64,000 nt of DNA. It comes from Melampsora larici-populina 98AG31. Taxonomy: Eukaryota > Basidiomycota > Pucciniomycetes > Pucciniales > Melampsoraceae. The notes under the pieces were generated by a model. It was not told where the DNA came from, made no database searches, and saw nothing but the letters and a program-made list of their open reading frames with translations. Below are positions 35,787 through 48,986 of this stretch, piece by piece. How positions within the stretch are numbered: position 1 is the first letter of the stretch; each line of letters starts with the position of its first letter. The DNA lies in contig NW_006768815.1 in assembly GCF_000204055.1 (NCBI RefSeq), positions 564,999 to 628,998 on the forward strand. The letters run 5' to 3'. A program made the translations under genes and the position numbers.

Positions 35787-38168
35787 GGGGAATATGGAAT
35801 CTGGTTGTCGGGTTTGTCTTATGATCTTGAGCGTTTTTTTATTGAAAGAGCGTTTATCTTAGATCCAAACTAAGCTTACATGGTTGTAAGGGATCTAGCA
35901 AGTGGGGATTGTTTATCGAATGAGATCAAGTGGAGTTGAGAAATGGTTTCTACGATCTTTCTTGAGAGCTCCTGCCAATACGATGCTTGATTATCACACA
36001 TCAGTAGCTGGAACAAAAGTTACCACATTATAATAGAGTGTCAAGTATGTGGTAAATTTATCTTTGACACGCTAAAGAGCCTTCTCTAGCCTTCTGTCGA
36101 AAAAGGTCGAGTGATAGTCTGGGTAAATATTTTTAAAGGGACCATATTTAATATTTAAATCAAGACTTTCAACAACTTGAAGCCTAGTCGATCCTACACC
36201 CGAAGCTCAAAGCTCAGCTTAAGCCTCAAAGTTGTGGAAGAATAGATGTACCTTATTCACATGTGAATTTACTTAACCTCAACAAAGCTAAGTATTAGAG
36301 TGGGAAGAAGCGAAACTTGGTGACCGTAGAAAGGTTTGGAGAATTTTTAAAGTTTTACTTCAACAGAGCCTTTGCTGTTGGAAGGCTGACGTAGGAAAGC
36401 AGTTAAGAATGTAATGAGGTATACATGAATATATCTTCAGCTTTACTCGTCCATGATGATCTCCATGCTGAAACCTCGAAGAAGTTTTGCTTAAACAGAG
36501 ACGAATGATCCTGATATTGTGAAGGGTTTTGATGGTGATGATGAGGAGATGTAGTGAGCCTACCTTAGACCTAGTAAGAGGATTTGGCACATATTCAAAC
36601 AAATGTTTTTAATGAGAAAAAGGATGCGATCTGGTTTGAAATTCAAGGTAGCCCTGCTAACAAGAATATTGGTGAACAGGTGAGGCTGTTGGTATGCAAA
36701 CAATGAACTTTGCGTACAAATGAGCTTTTCTTGGGTATCTCTGACTTTGTGATCTTTAGCGCATATATTTGTAGCTCGATACGCATCAAGCTGATCTGCG
36801 TACATGTATTTCGCTATTATCGTCGATCACATTCTCAAAGTAACTTGGTGTGTCACTCTATGTTGGAAATTCTTGTGCTTGATTTCACCCGGTCTACTAT
36901 CAAGTCACAATTTCATACACCTCTGATGGATAAAACAAGTTATAGATGCTCATGTCTTGAAATGAGGTGAAACTTTTCAAAGGACATATACTGTTAGGTC
37001 TGTTTGACCATAAGACAGATATATCATCATGGGGACATTCCAATACATGGACTCATAGTAGGAGCCAGACGTTGGCCTAGCAGTTGGTACGTTGGCTATC
37101 AGCTAGAGAAAGGCGCACTTCCAAAGAGCCCAAGGAGCACGAACTGTGTGCGGAGAAAGAATGATCAAATTGTTTTTCCTTATGAGCCTTCAGCCTTGTT
37201 CCTTTCTTCATGAAGTAGCAGATTCTATTCAGGTTAATTTGACGATTCTAGAGTTGACGACTTTGCCACTTTACGCCCTGATGACTTTTTAGAGCATCTT
37301 ACTCAGTGATTATTTTTAAGCGCTATATTTGTGCAAGGCAAGAGAACTAGAGGTAGAGAATTATCTGGAGTATGTGATGAGGAACATTAATTGAAGTTCA
37401 ATTGCTACATGGAAAGATAGATCATACTGATCAGAATCTTCAGGCACACCGATACGATGCTGATATCCCTGATGGGTATTCATCATCATGCCTTTGATAA
37501 TTGCTAGCAGACATCAGAGCTTTTGGGTCGTCTAGCAATGGCATGCTTGACAACACGCATACAAATCACTAAACCCCAAGCCTCCAGGCTCCCCAAGCTC
37601 AAAGATATCAGGGCGATATCATATGAAGACTATCAGTAAACTCATTGAGAATATTATCGTCCTTTTTTAGTCACATGCATGCTTGACAACCAACAAATTG
37701 AATGCTATATATGATAGTCAATTTGACTGAGAGTGACTAGTGCCAAGGGAGGTTCTAGGTGAGAAAGTGAAAGAAAGGTGAATGGAGAAATGCTGTATTT
37801 GAAGTTTGATCTAGTTTGAAATTTGAAATTAAAACTTAAACGGTTGTGAATCTTGTAAAGGTTGGGTGTTTTGTTTAATTTTTTAATTTCCCCTTTTTTT
37901 TTTCTTTTCTTTTCCTGGTCTGTCTCCTCAAGCCAAAGCGCTGCCCTGTTTGCCTGATTTCTTGAATACTTATCTTTATCAGTCGTCCTGATCGAGTGTT
38001 CGATTGTGCCTTGAAAGTTTCTCTTCTCTCATTTATAGAGTCATCACTTTCTTTCAAAATCGTCTTCCCAATCAAATTCGATACCATACCATTCCTTTCG
38101 TTCTGAATCTTTCCATTCTCTACAACCTCATTTAAACTTTTCAATCGATATCATTATCTTATCTTCAA
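35787..38168. other. Intergenic region
   Basis: No gene recognised in 2.4 kb; short frames at 36360-37213 lack any family signature. A short direct repeat, GCATGCTTGACAAC, occurs near 37542 and 37679. 37890-38168 is a pyrimidine-rich leader ahead of the next gene. Confidence 0.35.
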
Positions 38169-39718
38169 ATGTCTCACTATCCCTCCTCTTTCTCTCACTC
38201 TGATGCTCATCGACATCAGAAACGAGACTCTTCAATTTGTCAAGCTTATCTTGCACCCGCTGCTAGCGATGTGATTGAAGCATATGCGCAAACCACCTTA
38301 AAGTGGGACCCAAAGTGTCTTACTACTTACGACTGTTAGTTTCTTTCATCACTCCTTTCTCCTACCAAGCTGACTCAATCACTTCTGTTCCCATTCATCA
38401 TAGCACTCGACATATATCTTCAATCAGTCGATGCTGCTCAACCGATCCATCTCTGGAAGTCTGTCACTACCTCCGATGGTCAACTTACCACCTCCTTCAT
38501 TCCCTCCTGGTGGAACAGTACCAACGCTGCTACCCTCCAGCTCGTCATCACTGGTGCCGATCAACCAGCTTGGGCCGGTTCGGGATCTGGTCCCACTTTC
38601 TTTGCCGAGTTCAACGGCACAACTCCCGACTCTGTCCCCGATGCTGAGAAAGCTAAGACTCAGCTAGGTGGTCCCAGTGTCGAAGTCATCAACAAGGCAC
38701 ACTCTCGTGGACTTGCTGGTGGATCGATTGTAGCCGCTGTCTTGGTACCTCTACTCGCAGTTGCAGGTCTCATCGCGGCTTACATCGTTGTCTCTCGTCG
38801 TCGAAGTGGAACCGCAAGCAAGCGATGGAGTCAGTACGTCGACCAACGAATGTCGACTGCCCCCAATGCTGCCAACTGGGAGGCGGGCAGATTACCAAGC
38901 GACCCCGTCATTCCTCGTCCCGTCAGCGCTCGTGTTGCATCAATGTACCGTCATTCTGCTTCGCTCCCTTCGCGTGCATCTATCGTCGCCAACACGCCAT
39001 CTCGTCTCAGTCACGCCTTCAGCCCGGAGATGTCTCAGCATCGCAAGTCTACCGTTTCTTTTGCCGACAGCCCACTTCCACACCGAAGTCCAAAGTCATC
39101 TCTCAGCATCCAGACTAGCCCTGTCTTGCCGAATAGTACCCCGGTCGAGCTTCTCTTGAGTCCTACACAAGAGCGCGGTCCTTCGGCCTTGGGACGAGTT
39201 GGTGTCAATGCAAAGGTTTACACGAAGTCCACTGCCTCTACCTCCAGCGCTAATCGTAGCACCAGTAACTTGAGATTCGAAGTAGGCAACGATGGCAAAT
39301 CACCCGGACCTGCAGAGCCTGTATGTTTGTATCTATCTACCTCGTAACCTGTCCTTTTGTTGAATGTTTCCTTTTTCTTCGTCTACAGATGCCTACATTT
39401 TCTTTCAACCCGGCCGTCTCGTCTGGTGAGGCTACCACTCCTGCAATGTCGTCCAACAATCCTTACTTGAAATCCTCTCAATCTCAAGGCTCACAAGGAT
39501 CTTGCGAGAGTACTGGTATGTCGGCTGGCATGAGACGACTCTCGAACCTCTCCGCTTTGAGTCCGGACGAAGCCCTTCGTCAATATAGCATCAAAAGCAA
39601 GCAAGGCAACTCCGCTGGATCTGGCGGTATGAGAGTTCTTTACTCGCCCCACGCCGAGGACACAGCTAGTCAAGCTCCCCATTCCGCCAAGAGCTCTTCC
39701 TCTGAGGGTAGCCATTAA
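38169..39718 (+). CDS. Single-pass membrane protein with Ser-rich cytosolic tail
   Basis: Three exons close in phase to 470 residues: 38169..38334, 38404..39320, 39389..39718. The N-terminal part (about 160 residues) looks extracellular: it has a Kex2-like KR early on, two cysteines, Trp-rich SFIPSWWNST and possible N-glycosylation sites (NST, NGT). One membrane segment follows, AGGSIVAAVLVPLLAVAGLI (about residues 165-190), with a basic stop-transfer SRRR. The long tail is Ser/Pro-rich with many SP sites. The layout recalls fungal wall-stress sensors or Mid2-like proteins, but no family motif confirms it. No signal peptide is visible at this ATG, so an upstream exon may be missing. Confidence 0.75.
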
Positions 39719-41808
39719 TCGACCACAGATGTAGAGTGCAATTCAAACTCCGGGTTCACTTGCTGAATCAATCAATCACTCGTCATCCTCGCCGAGGCCA
39801 TGCGTCATCTCATTCCTTTCTACTCGATCGAAGCGTCTTATTTCATCCTTGTCTATGTTGTCCTGTTTAGGTTTTTTTTATAAATACGCAAAACACTTGC
39901 TTACTTGCTGATCGAGTTTGATTAGCCCTCATCATGTTTTTCTTATCAATATCTCTTTATTAGTTTTAGTTTTCGAGGTTTTTGACGACCTGTTGACAGA
40001 CCGTGTAATCTCAGATTCCCAATTATATTCATGTGGTCCGAACGTTTTGTCCACAGCATTTAAGATTTTATACAATGTCCAAGGGTTTCTAGGCATCTTA
40101 CTTGCATGCTTTATGGAGCGTTTGATAACCCCCTAGTCTTCTGTAATGGATTGGAATTGTATTTTCTTGCATTTGCTGGCCCACTGGTTTTTTCGTTGTG
40201 CTCCCAATCTCTTGGTATATCTGATCTGCTGTGCTTTCATGCATTCGAGGCAATCAATGCTTTTTGGCTTCTTTCTCTGAAGTGTTTTGAGGCTTGGCTC
40301 TCATTCTAGCTGAGTATGTATCTGGTCATAAAACTTGGTGTTCGAACTGTCTCCCACGATTATGCCGCTCATCCAAATCACAGAAAGGGTTAGAAGAGGC
40401 AACACCACAGCACATTTTGCCCTCGTTGATCTTGTCACCGACTGCATCCTAAAGGTTGATGTTGACAAGATGAGAGAACTATTCCAAACTCAGCTGGCAT
40501 TGTTATTGTTGCGTATCTTTAATGTCAATTTCCTTGCTAACTTCTGTTGATGCAGTGTTTGTGAGCTTGCTGGCCTTGTCAGCAGTGCACTTGGATCCTT
40601 GCTTGTGGTGTCATCAAAAATTTGACAGACAGGGTGGTAAATTTATCGGCAACTGGCTCAAGGTGTTGTGGATTTCTGGGCATCACATTGCCAGATGTTG
40701 CATGAGGTCTTCAATTAGGATTCTTACTGTGCTTTGTAAACATTTGTCTTCTTTTGTACTCCTCAACTTGATCAGTTTATTATTATTTGAAATGGATCAA
40801 ATCACATTATAAACATCTAGAGTACAATCAACTTTGATTTCTCCAGTTAGGATGGAAAATCAAGACACTAACTAGGTGGACTTGTATTTTCATTTTGATA
40901 TCACTCTATTTGCTACAATCTTTACTCTTTTGGTTGTCTTAGGTTGGAGATCTCTTTTAAATTCTTTGCCTTTACCAAACAAAAATATTATCACTTTTTT
41001 AGCTCTATTCATTTACTTCGTCAATGGTCAGTCCAAAACAAACCTTCTGATCTTCTCATTATCCATAAAGCAAGTCTTGAAACTAATGATTTTCTTCTTC
41101 TTTTATATTTGATTCTTATGAGATTATTGTCAAGTTTAGAGTCAACAATGATGATAGAAAGGAGGATTGTAAATATATGTACATCAAACAGTTGCGCACA
41201 TCCTATGCACTTCAAGTCTTGATTGGGACATGTGATACTTTTCCAACTGGATTTGGACAAGATGGGAAGATGTCATTTGTGCAAGTGAAGCGGCTCATGA
41301 ATTGCACAACCCTTTGAATATTCTGACATCTGGTGGCTCATTGGAACTGTGTGAAGGCTGTCTCTGCCATCCTGTGTGCTAGAATGAGGTACCTTGTAAA
41401 AATTTGTTTGATTGTTCAAAGCAACCAGCAACAAAATTTTGCCAGTGCAAAATTTATGTTGTTGAGCTCTGTCTTGTCAAAAGCCTCTGGAGAACAATCT
41501 CAAAGATAACAATGAGATGAGTTCCTTGATCATTATCCTTATGGTCACAGTAACATAACCCATTCTGATCTCAATAAATATCTTTTATGACCTGTAGACC
41601 ATCTTCTCTTGTTTCCTGTTTACCTCTGTGCATACTAAAGAAGCAAGTGATGGACCACTTAGTATCAAGAAAGGCCTTTGTAGGTCTGCTATTCTCAGTC
41701 TTTAGCTTACTATTACCATGACTTGTAGGCAGAACTTACACCAGGGTGTAAACATCCTTGGCCCTTGGTGGTCCCCAGCCAATTCCAAAATTTTGGTGAC
41801 CAGCACTG
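39719..41808. other. Intergenic, probably decayed repeats
   Basis: No recognisable gene; several short frames on both strands without domain signatures. 40860-41120 is AT-rich. Confidence 0.3.
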
Positions 41809-42003
41809 CCAACATATTTACCTCAGATTTTTCAATCCGAGGTATCCTCAGATGCCAAACCTTGGACAGAAGCTTGCCAAGGTTTTGATTCAAGGTAATT
41901 CTCAGTGCCAAGGAATACCACGGATGGAAACCTTGAACAAGGTCTGTCCAAAGATTTGCCTCCAATGATGCCTTGGATTTCTTGACCTGAGGAATCTATG
42001 TTG
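41809..42003. repeat. Dispersed MITE-like repeat, copy 2 (195 bp)
   Basis: Homologous in inverted orientation to 16294-16487. Ends CCAACATATTTACC and CTATGTTG. Here the outer pairing is clearer, GCACTGCCAACAT against ATGTTGCAGTGC, so the true terminus may be about 6 bp further out. No coding capacity. Confidence 0.7.
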
Positions 42004-42825
42004 CAGTGCGGAACCAACAAGAAACATGCTGGTCACCAAAAGATGTTTCTGTTTCAGGAACTGTGTCACCCTTGCGTCAGGAACACTTTGTTCTCAGAAA
42101 CCAGAGCAGTTCCGTGTCTAACACAAGTAAATTGGTGTTTTTGACATCACTTGAAAATAGTGTCAAACACCCACTGCAAACAGTTTTGATCAGTCACTAC
42201 ACCACAAGGACACCTTTTTGCGGGTGGATGTCCCAACCATCCTGCAACAAGACATTGTGCTGGCATCTCAGGTCAGGGCATCACTGAGATTTCCTTAGAG
42301 TGTGACATCCTCAGTCCATCCCTTGGATGCTGTGGCAATGTCCCAGTCAAGGACCGAGCATGACATCCTGAGCTGGGGCATACCCCGTGTGTCCAACAGA
42401 CTGGCGGCCTCAAGATGCCAGTCAGATATATACATGGCATCCAGATCCAAGGTAGCCCCAAGGCATGGTTAAGTACATCCTTTGGCTGTTGGCAGACCAA
42501 GTGTCTGCAGCACACCACCAAAAAAGACTCATTGTTATTGCTTGGTCTTTGGCTCCTCTCCTCTAAAACCACTGAATCCATTTGTCCCACCGCAAATGTA
42601 AGCTTTGAATCCTTTTAGCACTGGCTTTTATTATGTCTTCAAAGTTACAACAATTGACTTTTCTTTGATATCACTTTTTCTTCAAGAGTACACAATTTTA
42701 CCTTCAAGACTTGTCTTTGTTCAACATGCAATCACACAATACAAGTACAAATATTTTAGATACTTGTTAGTGCTTTGCAACCTGAATCAATCATTTCTCC
42801 CTCTCTGATATTTGTGTATCTTCAG
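42004..42825. other. Repeat-like region
   Basis: Short open frames on both strands, none recognised. Confidence 0.25.
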
Positions 42826-43222
42826 ATTTTGAAAGAAAGAAATCAGGCAATTCTTTCAATTATTGGTGCCTCCTATGTAAAGGCAGAACAATGAAAGAAA
42901 GGACCTGTCATAAGGACTTGGCCAATCACAAGGCTATGGTTGCTAGTCATGAGGCATCCATAGCTCTTGAGATTGAGAATAAACAACAATGAGAGGCCAA
43001 AAATGAGATCAATGATACACAATTTGCAGGTTTTGGAGGCAATGAACAAAATGATGACAGGTTATCGGAAGAAAACATACAGGTTGTATATTAAGAAGCA
43101 GTGATGAAGCTTCTAACCAAACCTTACAGCAATTCTGAACAATCGGGAACCTCTGAGAACAACCAAGAACATATCAATCTTGACAATTTTGACTTGGATA
43201 CGCTGTGGTGCGCAGATCATGG
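42826..43222 (+). pseudogene. Decayed transposon-type frame with a Cys/His cluster
   Basis: One frame reads YWCLLCKGRTMKERTCHKDL followed by ANHK, a CxxC...C-H...H arrangement like a small zinc finger, then an acidic, Asn/Glu/Gln-rich region (NLDNFDLDTLWCADHG). In-frame TGA and TAA codons interrupt it, and no continuation is found in the AT-rich DNA that follows. The pattern suits the N-terminal part of a transposase, but the family is uncertain. Confidence 0.35.
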
Positions 43223-43878
43223 TATCAATCAAAAAAAATCAAAATTTGAATTATTGATAATCATTATTTAGCAGGAGTTATTATTCCATATTAATTACAT
43301 CATAACTTCACAATCTAACATATATTAAATCAATTTTATTATTTGTTTAATTTTATTGTTATCAATTTTTATTTTTATTTCATTTTAAAAGTCAAAAACC
43401 AATTTTTTTATTATAGTACACATAGTTTTAGATTTGATATTCAATGTTTCATGGTGTAATTCAAACAACTCATAAGAAAGATATACAAACAAACAAATCT
43501 CAAGACAGAAGCTCTTTTTATATATTAAAACCATATTTTATCTTTGAAACACTTATTTAAATTTTAGTTTTAGTTTTATTTATATTCATTTAAACAAACA
43601 AAAGAAAAAACTGAGAAAAAATAGAAACATTTATTAGAAGACAGTTTTAGATCAAGTACAAATTAATATTGATGTGATGTGAATCAAAAGAAAGGAGAAA
43701 CGAGTGAAAATGAAAACTTAAATACATATGATTAGTGGTGTTTAGAGATCATGTTGGTTAGTTTAGTAGTTTTGAGGATGATATTGTAAATGAAAGGTGG
43801 ATGAGATGACTTACAGACTGATGAAGAGAAGAGTGTTGAAAGGAAAGAGTGAGATTGAGATCAATCAAGCGAAAACAC
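43223..43878. other. AT-rich spacer
   Basis: Very AT-rich with no coding potential seen. Confidence 0.35.
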
Positions 43879-44780
43879 GGAGAGTAGCCGTATCAGTCTT
43901 GCTGGGAGACAACGGGAGACAACGGCTGTACAGCTTTCTGTACAGCGTGTCTTGATCAATCTGCCTGAAGCAGTACCCCTGCGTTTGTCTGACTCGCAAT
44001 TGACTCCCATCCAAGCTCACTACTGTTTTCTTCTGTCTTTTGCCATCATGCTTTTCAAAAACATCGCCAACCGCTTGAAATCTATCCTAGCGATATGGTG
44101 AAATCTTCAATTTGAAGATTTTGTCAAGTTTTATGAATGGTCTATCGCAACGTTTAATGGAGCAAAAAAAAACTTGATTTGAGTATTTCGATTATTTCAA
44201 ACCCGATTTTAGTTTTTTGAATACATACAGCCATTCCAATATTTCTTGTTGCTCCGTTTTGAAAAAGAAAAAGTGAAACGCGGTGAAACCTAACTTTTTA
44301 CTCGATAAAACTTTGAAATTGGCTGTAATTCAAGGAAATACAGCCAATTTTCAGGTTTTAATCAGTTAAAACTTAGGTTTCGAGCTCATAAACTTTTTCT
44401 TTTCAAAAATGTGAGCGACAACAAATATCGGAATGGCTGTAGATTGATCGATTAAAAAAGCCAAAAGTATCAAATGATCTCGTCATAATTTCCACATTGT
44501 TATGGTGGATGAAATGTCAGTGAACTCGCTGGAAGAGTTCAGCTTGACTTGAAGAGTTCAACATTATCATAACTCCTCCATTGATTATCCATAAAAAGTA
44601 GCTATCAGACTTTGCATCCCTGGGATGCATCTTACATTCTTGAGATGCATGTCTGTATAAGCTCTTTTGGTGCTTGTGTCTGCGGGTAGTGGTGTCTCTC
44701 AGTGTCTACTCGGTACTGAGTCTCTTGGTTGTCTCTCGGTCGTCTATTGTCTCCCATGAAGACTGATACGCTTATGCTCC
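43879..44780. mobile_element. Foldback element, about 900 bp, with nested palindromes
   Basis: Outer inverted ends share CGTATCAGTCTT then GGGAGACAA (43889 on, and the complement to 44770), with weaker pairing out to GGAG/CTCC. Inside lies a second inverted repeat: ACAGCCATTCCAATATTTC near 44227 against its complement near 44445. Within that is a third, AAATTGGCTGTA against TACAGCCAATTT, around 44317-44355. No coding capacity; no target duplication found. Confidence 0.65.
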
Positions 44781-46379
44781 CCAAAAACAAGACAGCGAGG
44801 TAAAGAGGAAGTGAAGATGTATTATGGGATATGTAGTGGCTGTATCAGTGTGAATTATGGGTTGTTACAGGTCAAAATTTTTGATTTTTGATTTTTGGAT
44901 TAAGGAAGATGGTTATGAGATCAAACAACCATGATTGATAATCAAGCTGATGAAATCAAATGAAAAGGTAGTTGAATTATTCATTGAAGATCAAACACAC
45001 ATCCTTTCATCATTCATACACAGCACCATGATCTTAGAATTGATTGGTAATCAAAAAGACTCTTTTAATATTAGAAATGAAGATGGATAAGGCATTTATA
45101 TATGAAGATTGACTGTAAGAAGATGAATCATTATTAGTAAAGGGTTTATAAAGGCTTGGAGACGAAAATATATATGAGTTGAAGAATTTGTAATAGCTGT
45201 TTACCATTCAACAAGTCACAAATTGACCATAAGAAGAGCTTGGCAGTAGCAATTAGTCATCTTTGCTGGGTAAATGAGTAAAGAATCACTTGTAGAAGAT
45301 TTACAGATCACATTACATCATACTACATGTTTTTACTAGCTAAAATGGCTCAAAATGGCGAATTTGGGAAGTGAAGAATATCATTGAATCATTGCATCAT
45401 AGCTGTTTACCAATTTTTTAGTCATCTTTTTGATTTTTCAGAGCTGTTGACCATTATTATTTGTAAAGTCAGATATATAAGGCTTGGACTTTGTCCCACT
45501 TTTGTATTTTTCCTTTTCTTCTTCATCTATGACTAGAGCTTACGCAGGCAAGCCCACTCTAAGACTCACTGGGTAGAAGACTTCCCCTATCCCCTACCTT
45601 GGCATAATTGTTAATCCTGTATTCATTTGATCACCTAATCATGTCCCAGCCTATTGAAAGTAGGCTTTAAAACACATCCCAGCAGCCTTTCCCCCATGGT
45701 ACTCATTCTCAGCCCTGATCCAAGTTCTGTGTCCCTGATTTCTCCAGTTGAGGAACATCAATTGCAACCTTGTCTGCTGAATCTGTTCTTTGAGTCAATG
45801 GCCGCAGCAGAATCGGCCCAATAGACACTCCTTACACGCGAAAATTGGTGTCTATGATAACTTTTAAGGAATGGGTTCCATTTAACACTTGTACGTTGGC
45901 AGGTTTCTGCCTTTCCCAATGGTAGCGTTGCACAGTAATGAGATGCAACTGTCAGGAGTAGCATGCTTCCTCTTGCTTATTGCTGAGCTTCAACCCACAT
46001 ATGCCAAATCCCGACCGGGGCAGGATGAGGCTTATGCTTCTATCAGATGCCCTTGCATTGTGTTTCCTTATGCGTAATTTTTGACACGATGCTTCCAGCA
46101 CGGAACCGCGGAACATTCGCCAAATAGACTCTGTCCAACTTCTTAATGAGTCTCCTACCTGATGGCTTTGGACACTGGACTGCTTTTTGAAGCTTCACAC
46201 GCATGTCGCCACTCCAACTCTTTGGAAAGGAACCAGAGCCCGCACTATCAAGACGTCAAAATTACATAGAACCAATGAGCATCCCCCCCTGAATCCCTCC
46301 ACCATCAATCTGAATCATCAACTTACCCTCAAAATTCCAAAAATTACGCATGCAGCGTAGTTCCACTCAGAGCATCAAT
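44781..46379. other. Intergenic, AT-rich then mixed
   Basis: No gene recognised. 44870-45500 is AT-rich. From about 45600 the composition becomes balanced and short frames appear; this part may belong to the same mobile element as the next feature. Confidence 0.3.
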
Positions 46380-48986
46380 ATGTCCACCACCCGCACCCTT
46401 GAGTCAACGTTTGTCCCTGGCTTTGGACCTGTCAGCTGGATTACAGATGCCATGGTCGGAAATCCTATCAAAACACAGTTGCTTGGACATATGCTTGTTG
46501 ATTTCATTCATGGTTCGTTCTCGTGATGTACGCTGCTCCAGTGAAAGACACTAATCGATGTTTAATGTAGAATCTCACGGTAAATCTAGGCCACTCTTGC
46601 AATCCGGCCGTTTAAGAAATGAAACATTGGGCAAAGACTACATTTTCTGTATCTACTTGTGGCACAGGCAATCTCCAAAAAATAGAATAGCAGAAGTCTA
46701 GGTCTTCGATTTTCTTCATTGGTTTATGAGCCATTTCTATATATCTGTCATCACCGACCCCCACCTTTCCCCCGAGCTAAGTGAGAAAACGCATGTTGTT
46801 CCTCTTATTTCCATGCTATGTGCCCCTGTCCTTGGTGCATTGTTTGACACGTACTTTACAACCAATGTATCTACTTTGCTCAGGCGTCACACTTGAACAT
46901 ACACTTTTTGCTTCTACCTAGGTTTATGCTGATTGTGACATAAGTAGAAAGTGACCCACTTAGCCAACAGTTTGACGTCAAGTTGACTGTTGCAATATAG
47001 GCCGTCAGCCTGATACTTACGCTTTTAGCTCCTGACGTGGTGTGTCCATAGATATGACAGGCAAAATCGCGTACATGGGACATGCAATCCGCCAGAGGCT
47101 TAGCTGCACACTCCCTGTCAAGTGTTTTTAACTATCTACCACTCAGCAGTTGCCGGACATCAGGCGTGGACTGTGCGTACCCAAGTAATCTGATCACAAA
47201 TGACGCACAGTCCCAGGGACAAACTCGTAATCACAATATGCATCAAAAACGGAACGCTTTCTGATTCAGCAATCCATGGCTCAACCGCATCAATTAAAGG
47301 TCAAAGGCATATTCGAAATCTTACCAGACGTGCCGCCTTTTTCTCCTGCCCCCTGCAAGTCTTACCTCTGACCTTTCCTACAGCCTGATCCGCACCCGAC
47401 CGCGACACGGTTTTTGACTTTATACAGTGGCATTGTTTCAGATAGCACGTTGAATGGGGCCAAAGGAATGGCAATTAAAGTTGTGATGGGGCCTCATGGC
47501 GCACTGACTACACTTGAAGAAGGGGCCTACTTAATTCACGGAAACCTGATTGACACCAGACATGGTCATTCACATCTTTTCTACCGTGGTTCTCCTTTAT
47601 CCCTGGTTGACCACATAATTCACAAGCCAGCTGAAGCTATCGACCAATCGATTGAGAGTAAGGGGACAGGGTCCATTATCTCCGCTGACATGGATAATAT
47701 CGACTCTGAGCCAGTTCTCCTACTCAGAGTAAGACATTGCAATTATGATACAATTGTAAGTAATATGTCGCTGTCAGCCCTGAGTACTGAACCATAGTAC
47801 CAAAGGCTGACATGTAAAAATAAGAAAAACCTTAAAAAACAATAATTACAACTCAGACTCAGTTTCAAGAGTCAAAATACATATGAATTAACATATGTAA
47901 CATATGTAAAAGGTATGTAAAAGACTGTGTAAGTACACGTCTTTTACATGTCCTAAGATTACATACATTTCACAGCTGTAACATGTATGTAACCAAGTAA
48001 AAAGGTTAATACCTATATGTAATAAAAACCTAACCTTGGAACCACAAATTGTGCGCATAAGATCTTCAAACTTCAGACTATAAAAACTCTGAATATGCGA
48101 AATTTAGAAACATCATCACATTACAATTTAACACTTTTTATTATTCAATAAATCCTCATCACCAACTAGATTATAAGCTTTTCGTAAAGTGAACTTTACT
48201 ATCTTATTTGTGATTGTTATCTTGATCTTGTGGTTCTCAATCTTGTTTATTGTGTTTGTTCTTGAACACAATATTGTCATAGTTGTTGATTACCATTCGT
48301 GGAATCAAACTATTAAGGAAGTAGGATCCTTAAGTGCTGCTTGATCTGATTGGGATTTGATCAGACCAAGAAACTTTAAACCTTCGTAGTACCTCTATTA
48401 GTCAGAGTGTAAAGTACTAAACACTATAAAGGAATTTAGTGTTCTTAATCATTTTATTTCTAGTCAGAAAGATAATTGGTTAAGGGAAGTCACTGAAGAT
48501 TCAGTGCGCATTAACTCAAATCCCTAGAAAAGCCTTTCTTTAAAGGTCCTCTAACTGCAGTCTATACTTGTTTGTTACAAGTATAGGGCCAGAACCTTGT
48601 TTTTCCGCTTATAAACTCTGTAGATCATAATCCCTACGAGTTTATACCCTTTTCTTAGTGATTTACTAGCCTAAAAGAAGCTAGTAGCTCACAGTCGCCC
48701 ACTATACTTAAGTACAACATTGTTAATGGGTCCTATACAGGATTACAACATCGTCACATTCAACGTAGAGTACTTATTTGACGGAGCATTGGCTCAACAG
48801 CTAGCTTCTCACAACGCCCTCATTGGCACCAAGATAGATATCACGGGACATGTCATCGACAGGGACAAAGCAAGAGGTATGTGGATCATCAAAGTAAGTT
48901 GTACTTCAGTAAAAATTGGCAAGACAAAGCATGACACTAACAAAGGATCTTTCCAGGCTACGTATTACATGATCACAGTGCATTGA
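46380..48986 (+). pseudogene. Unrecognised multi-exon frame, convergent with the Helitron
   Basis: Coherent protein segments occur in order. 46380..46512 (MSTTRTLESTFVPGFGPVSW) splices in phase to 46571 on (ESHGKSRPLLQSGRLRNETL). An in-frame TAG at 46699-46701 precedes HFYISVITDPHLSPELSEKT. A segment near 47240-47360 contains KVKGIFEILPDVPPFSPAPC. An exon ending at 47753 contains IKVVMGPHGALTTLEEGAYL and LRVRHCNYDTI. Then 48741..48893 (DYNIVTFNVEYLFDGALAQQ, ending in GMWIIK) and a last exon 48957..48986. The middle joins (46890-47240) are unclear. No known domain is identified; the last parts suggest a beta-rich fold (inference). It may be cargo or a second gene of the adjacent Helitron. Confidence 0.5.
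47772..48693 (+). mobile_element. Solo LTR, 922 bp, inside an intron
   Basis: Starts TGTCAGCCCTGAGTAC and ends AGCTCACA. The 5-bp direct repeat GTCGC flanks both sides (47767-47771 and 48694-48698). It lies within the intron of the surrounding frame: donor GTAAGT after 47753, acceptor CAG at 48740. The same LTR family, in the opposite orientation, is at 57702. No internal retrotransposon sequence is attached, so it is a product of LTR-LTR recombination. Confidence 0.85.
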
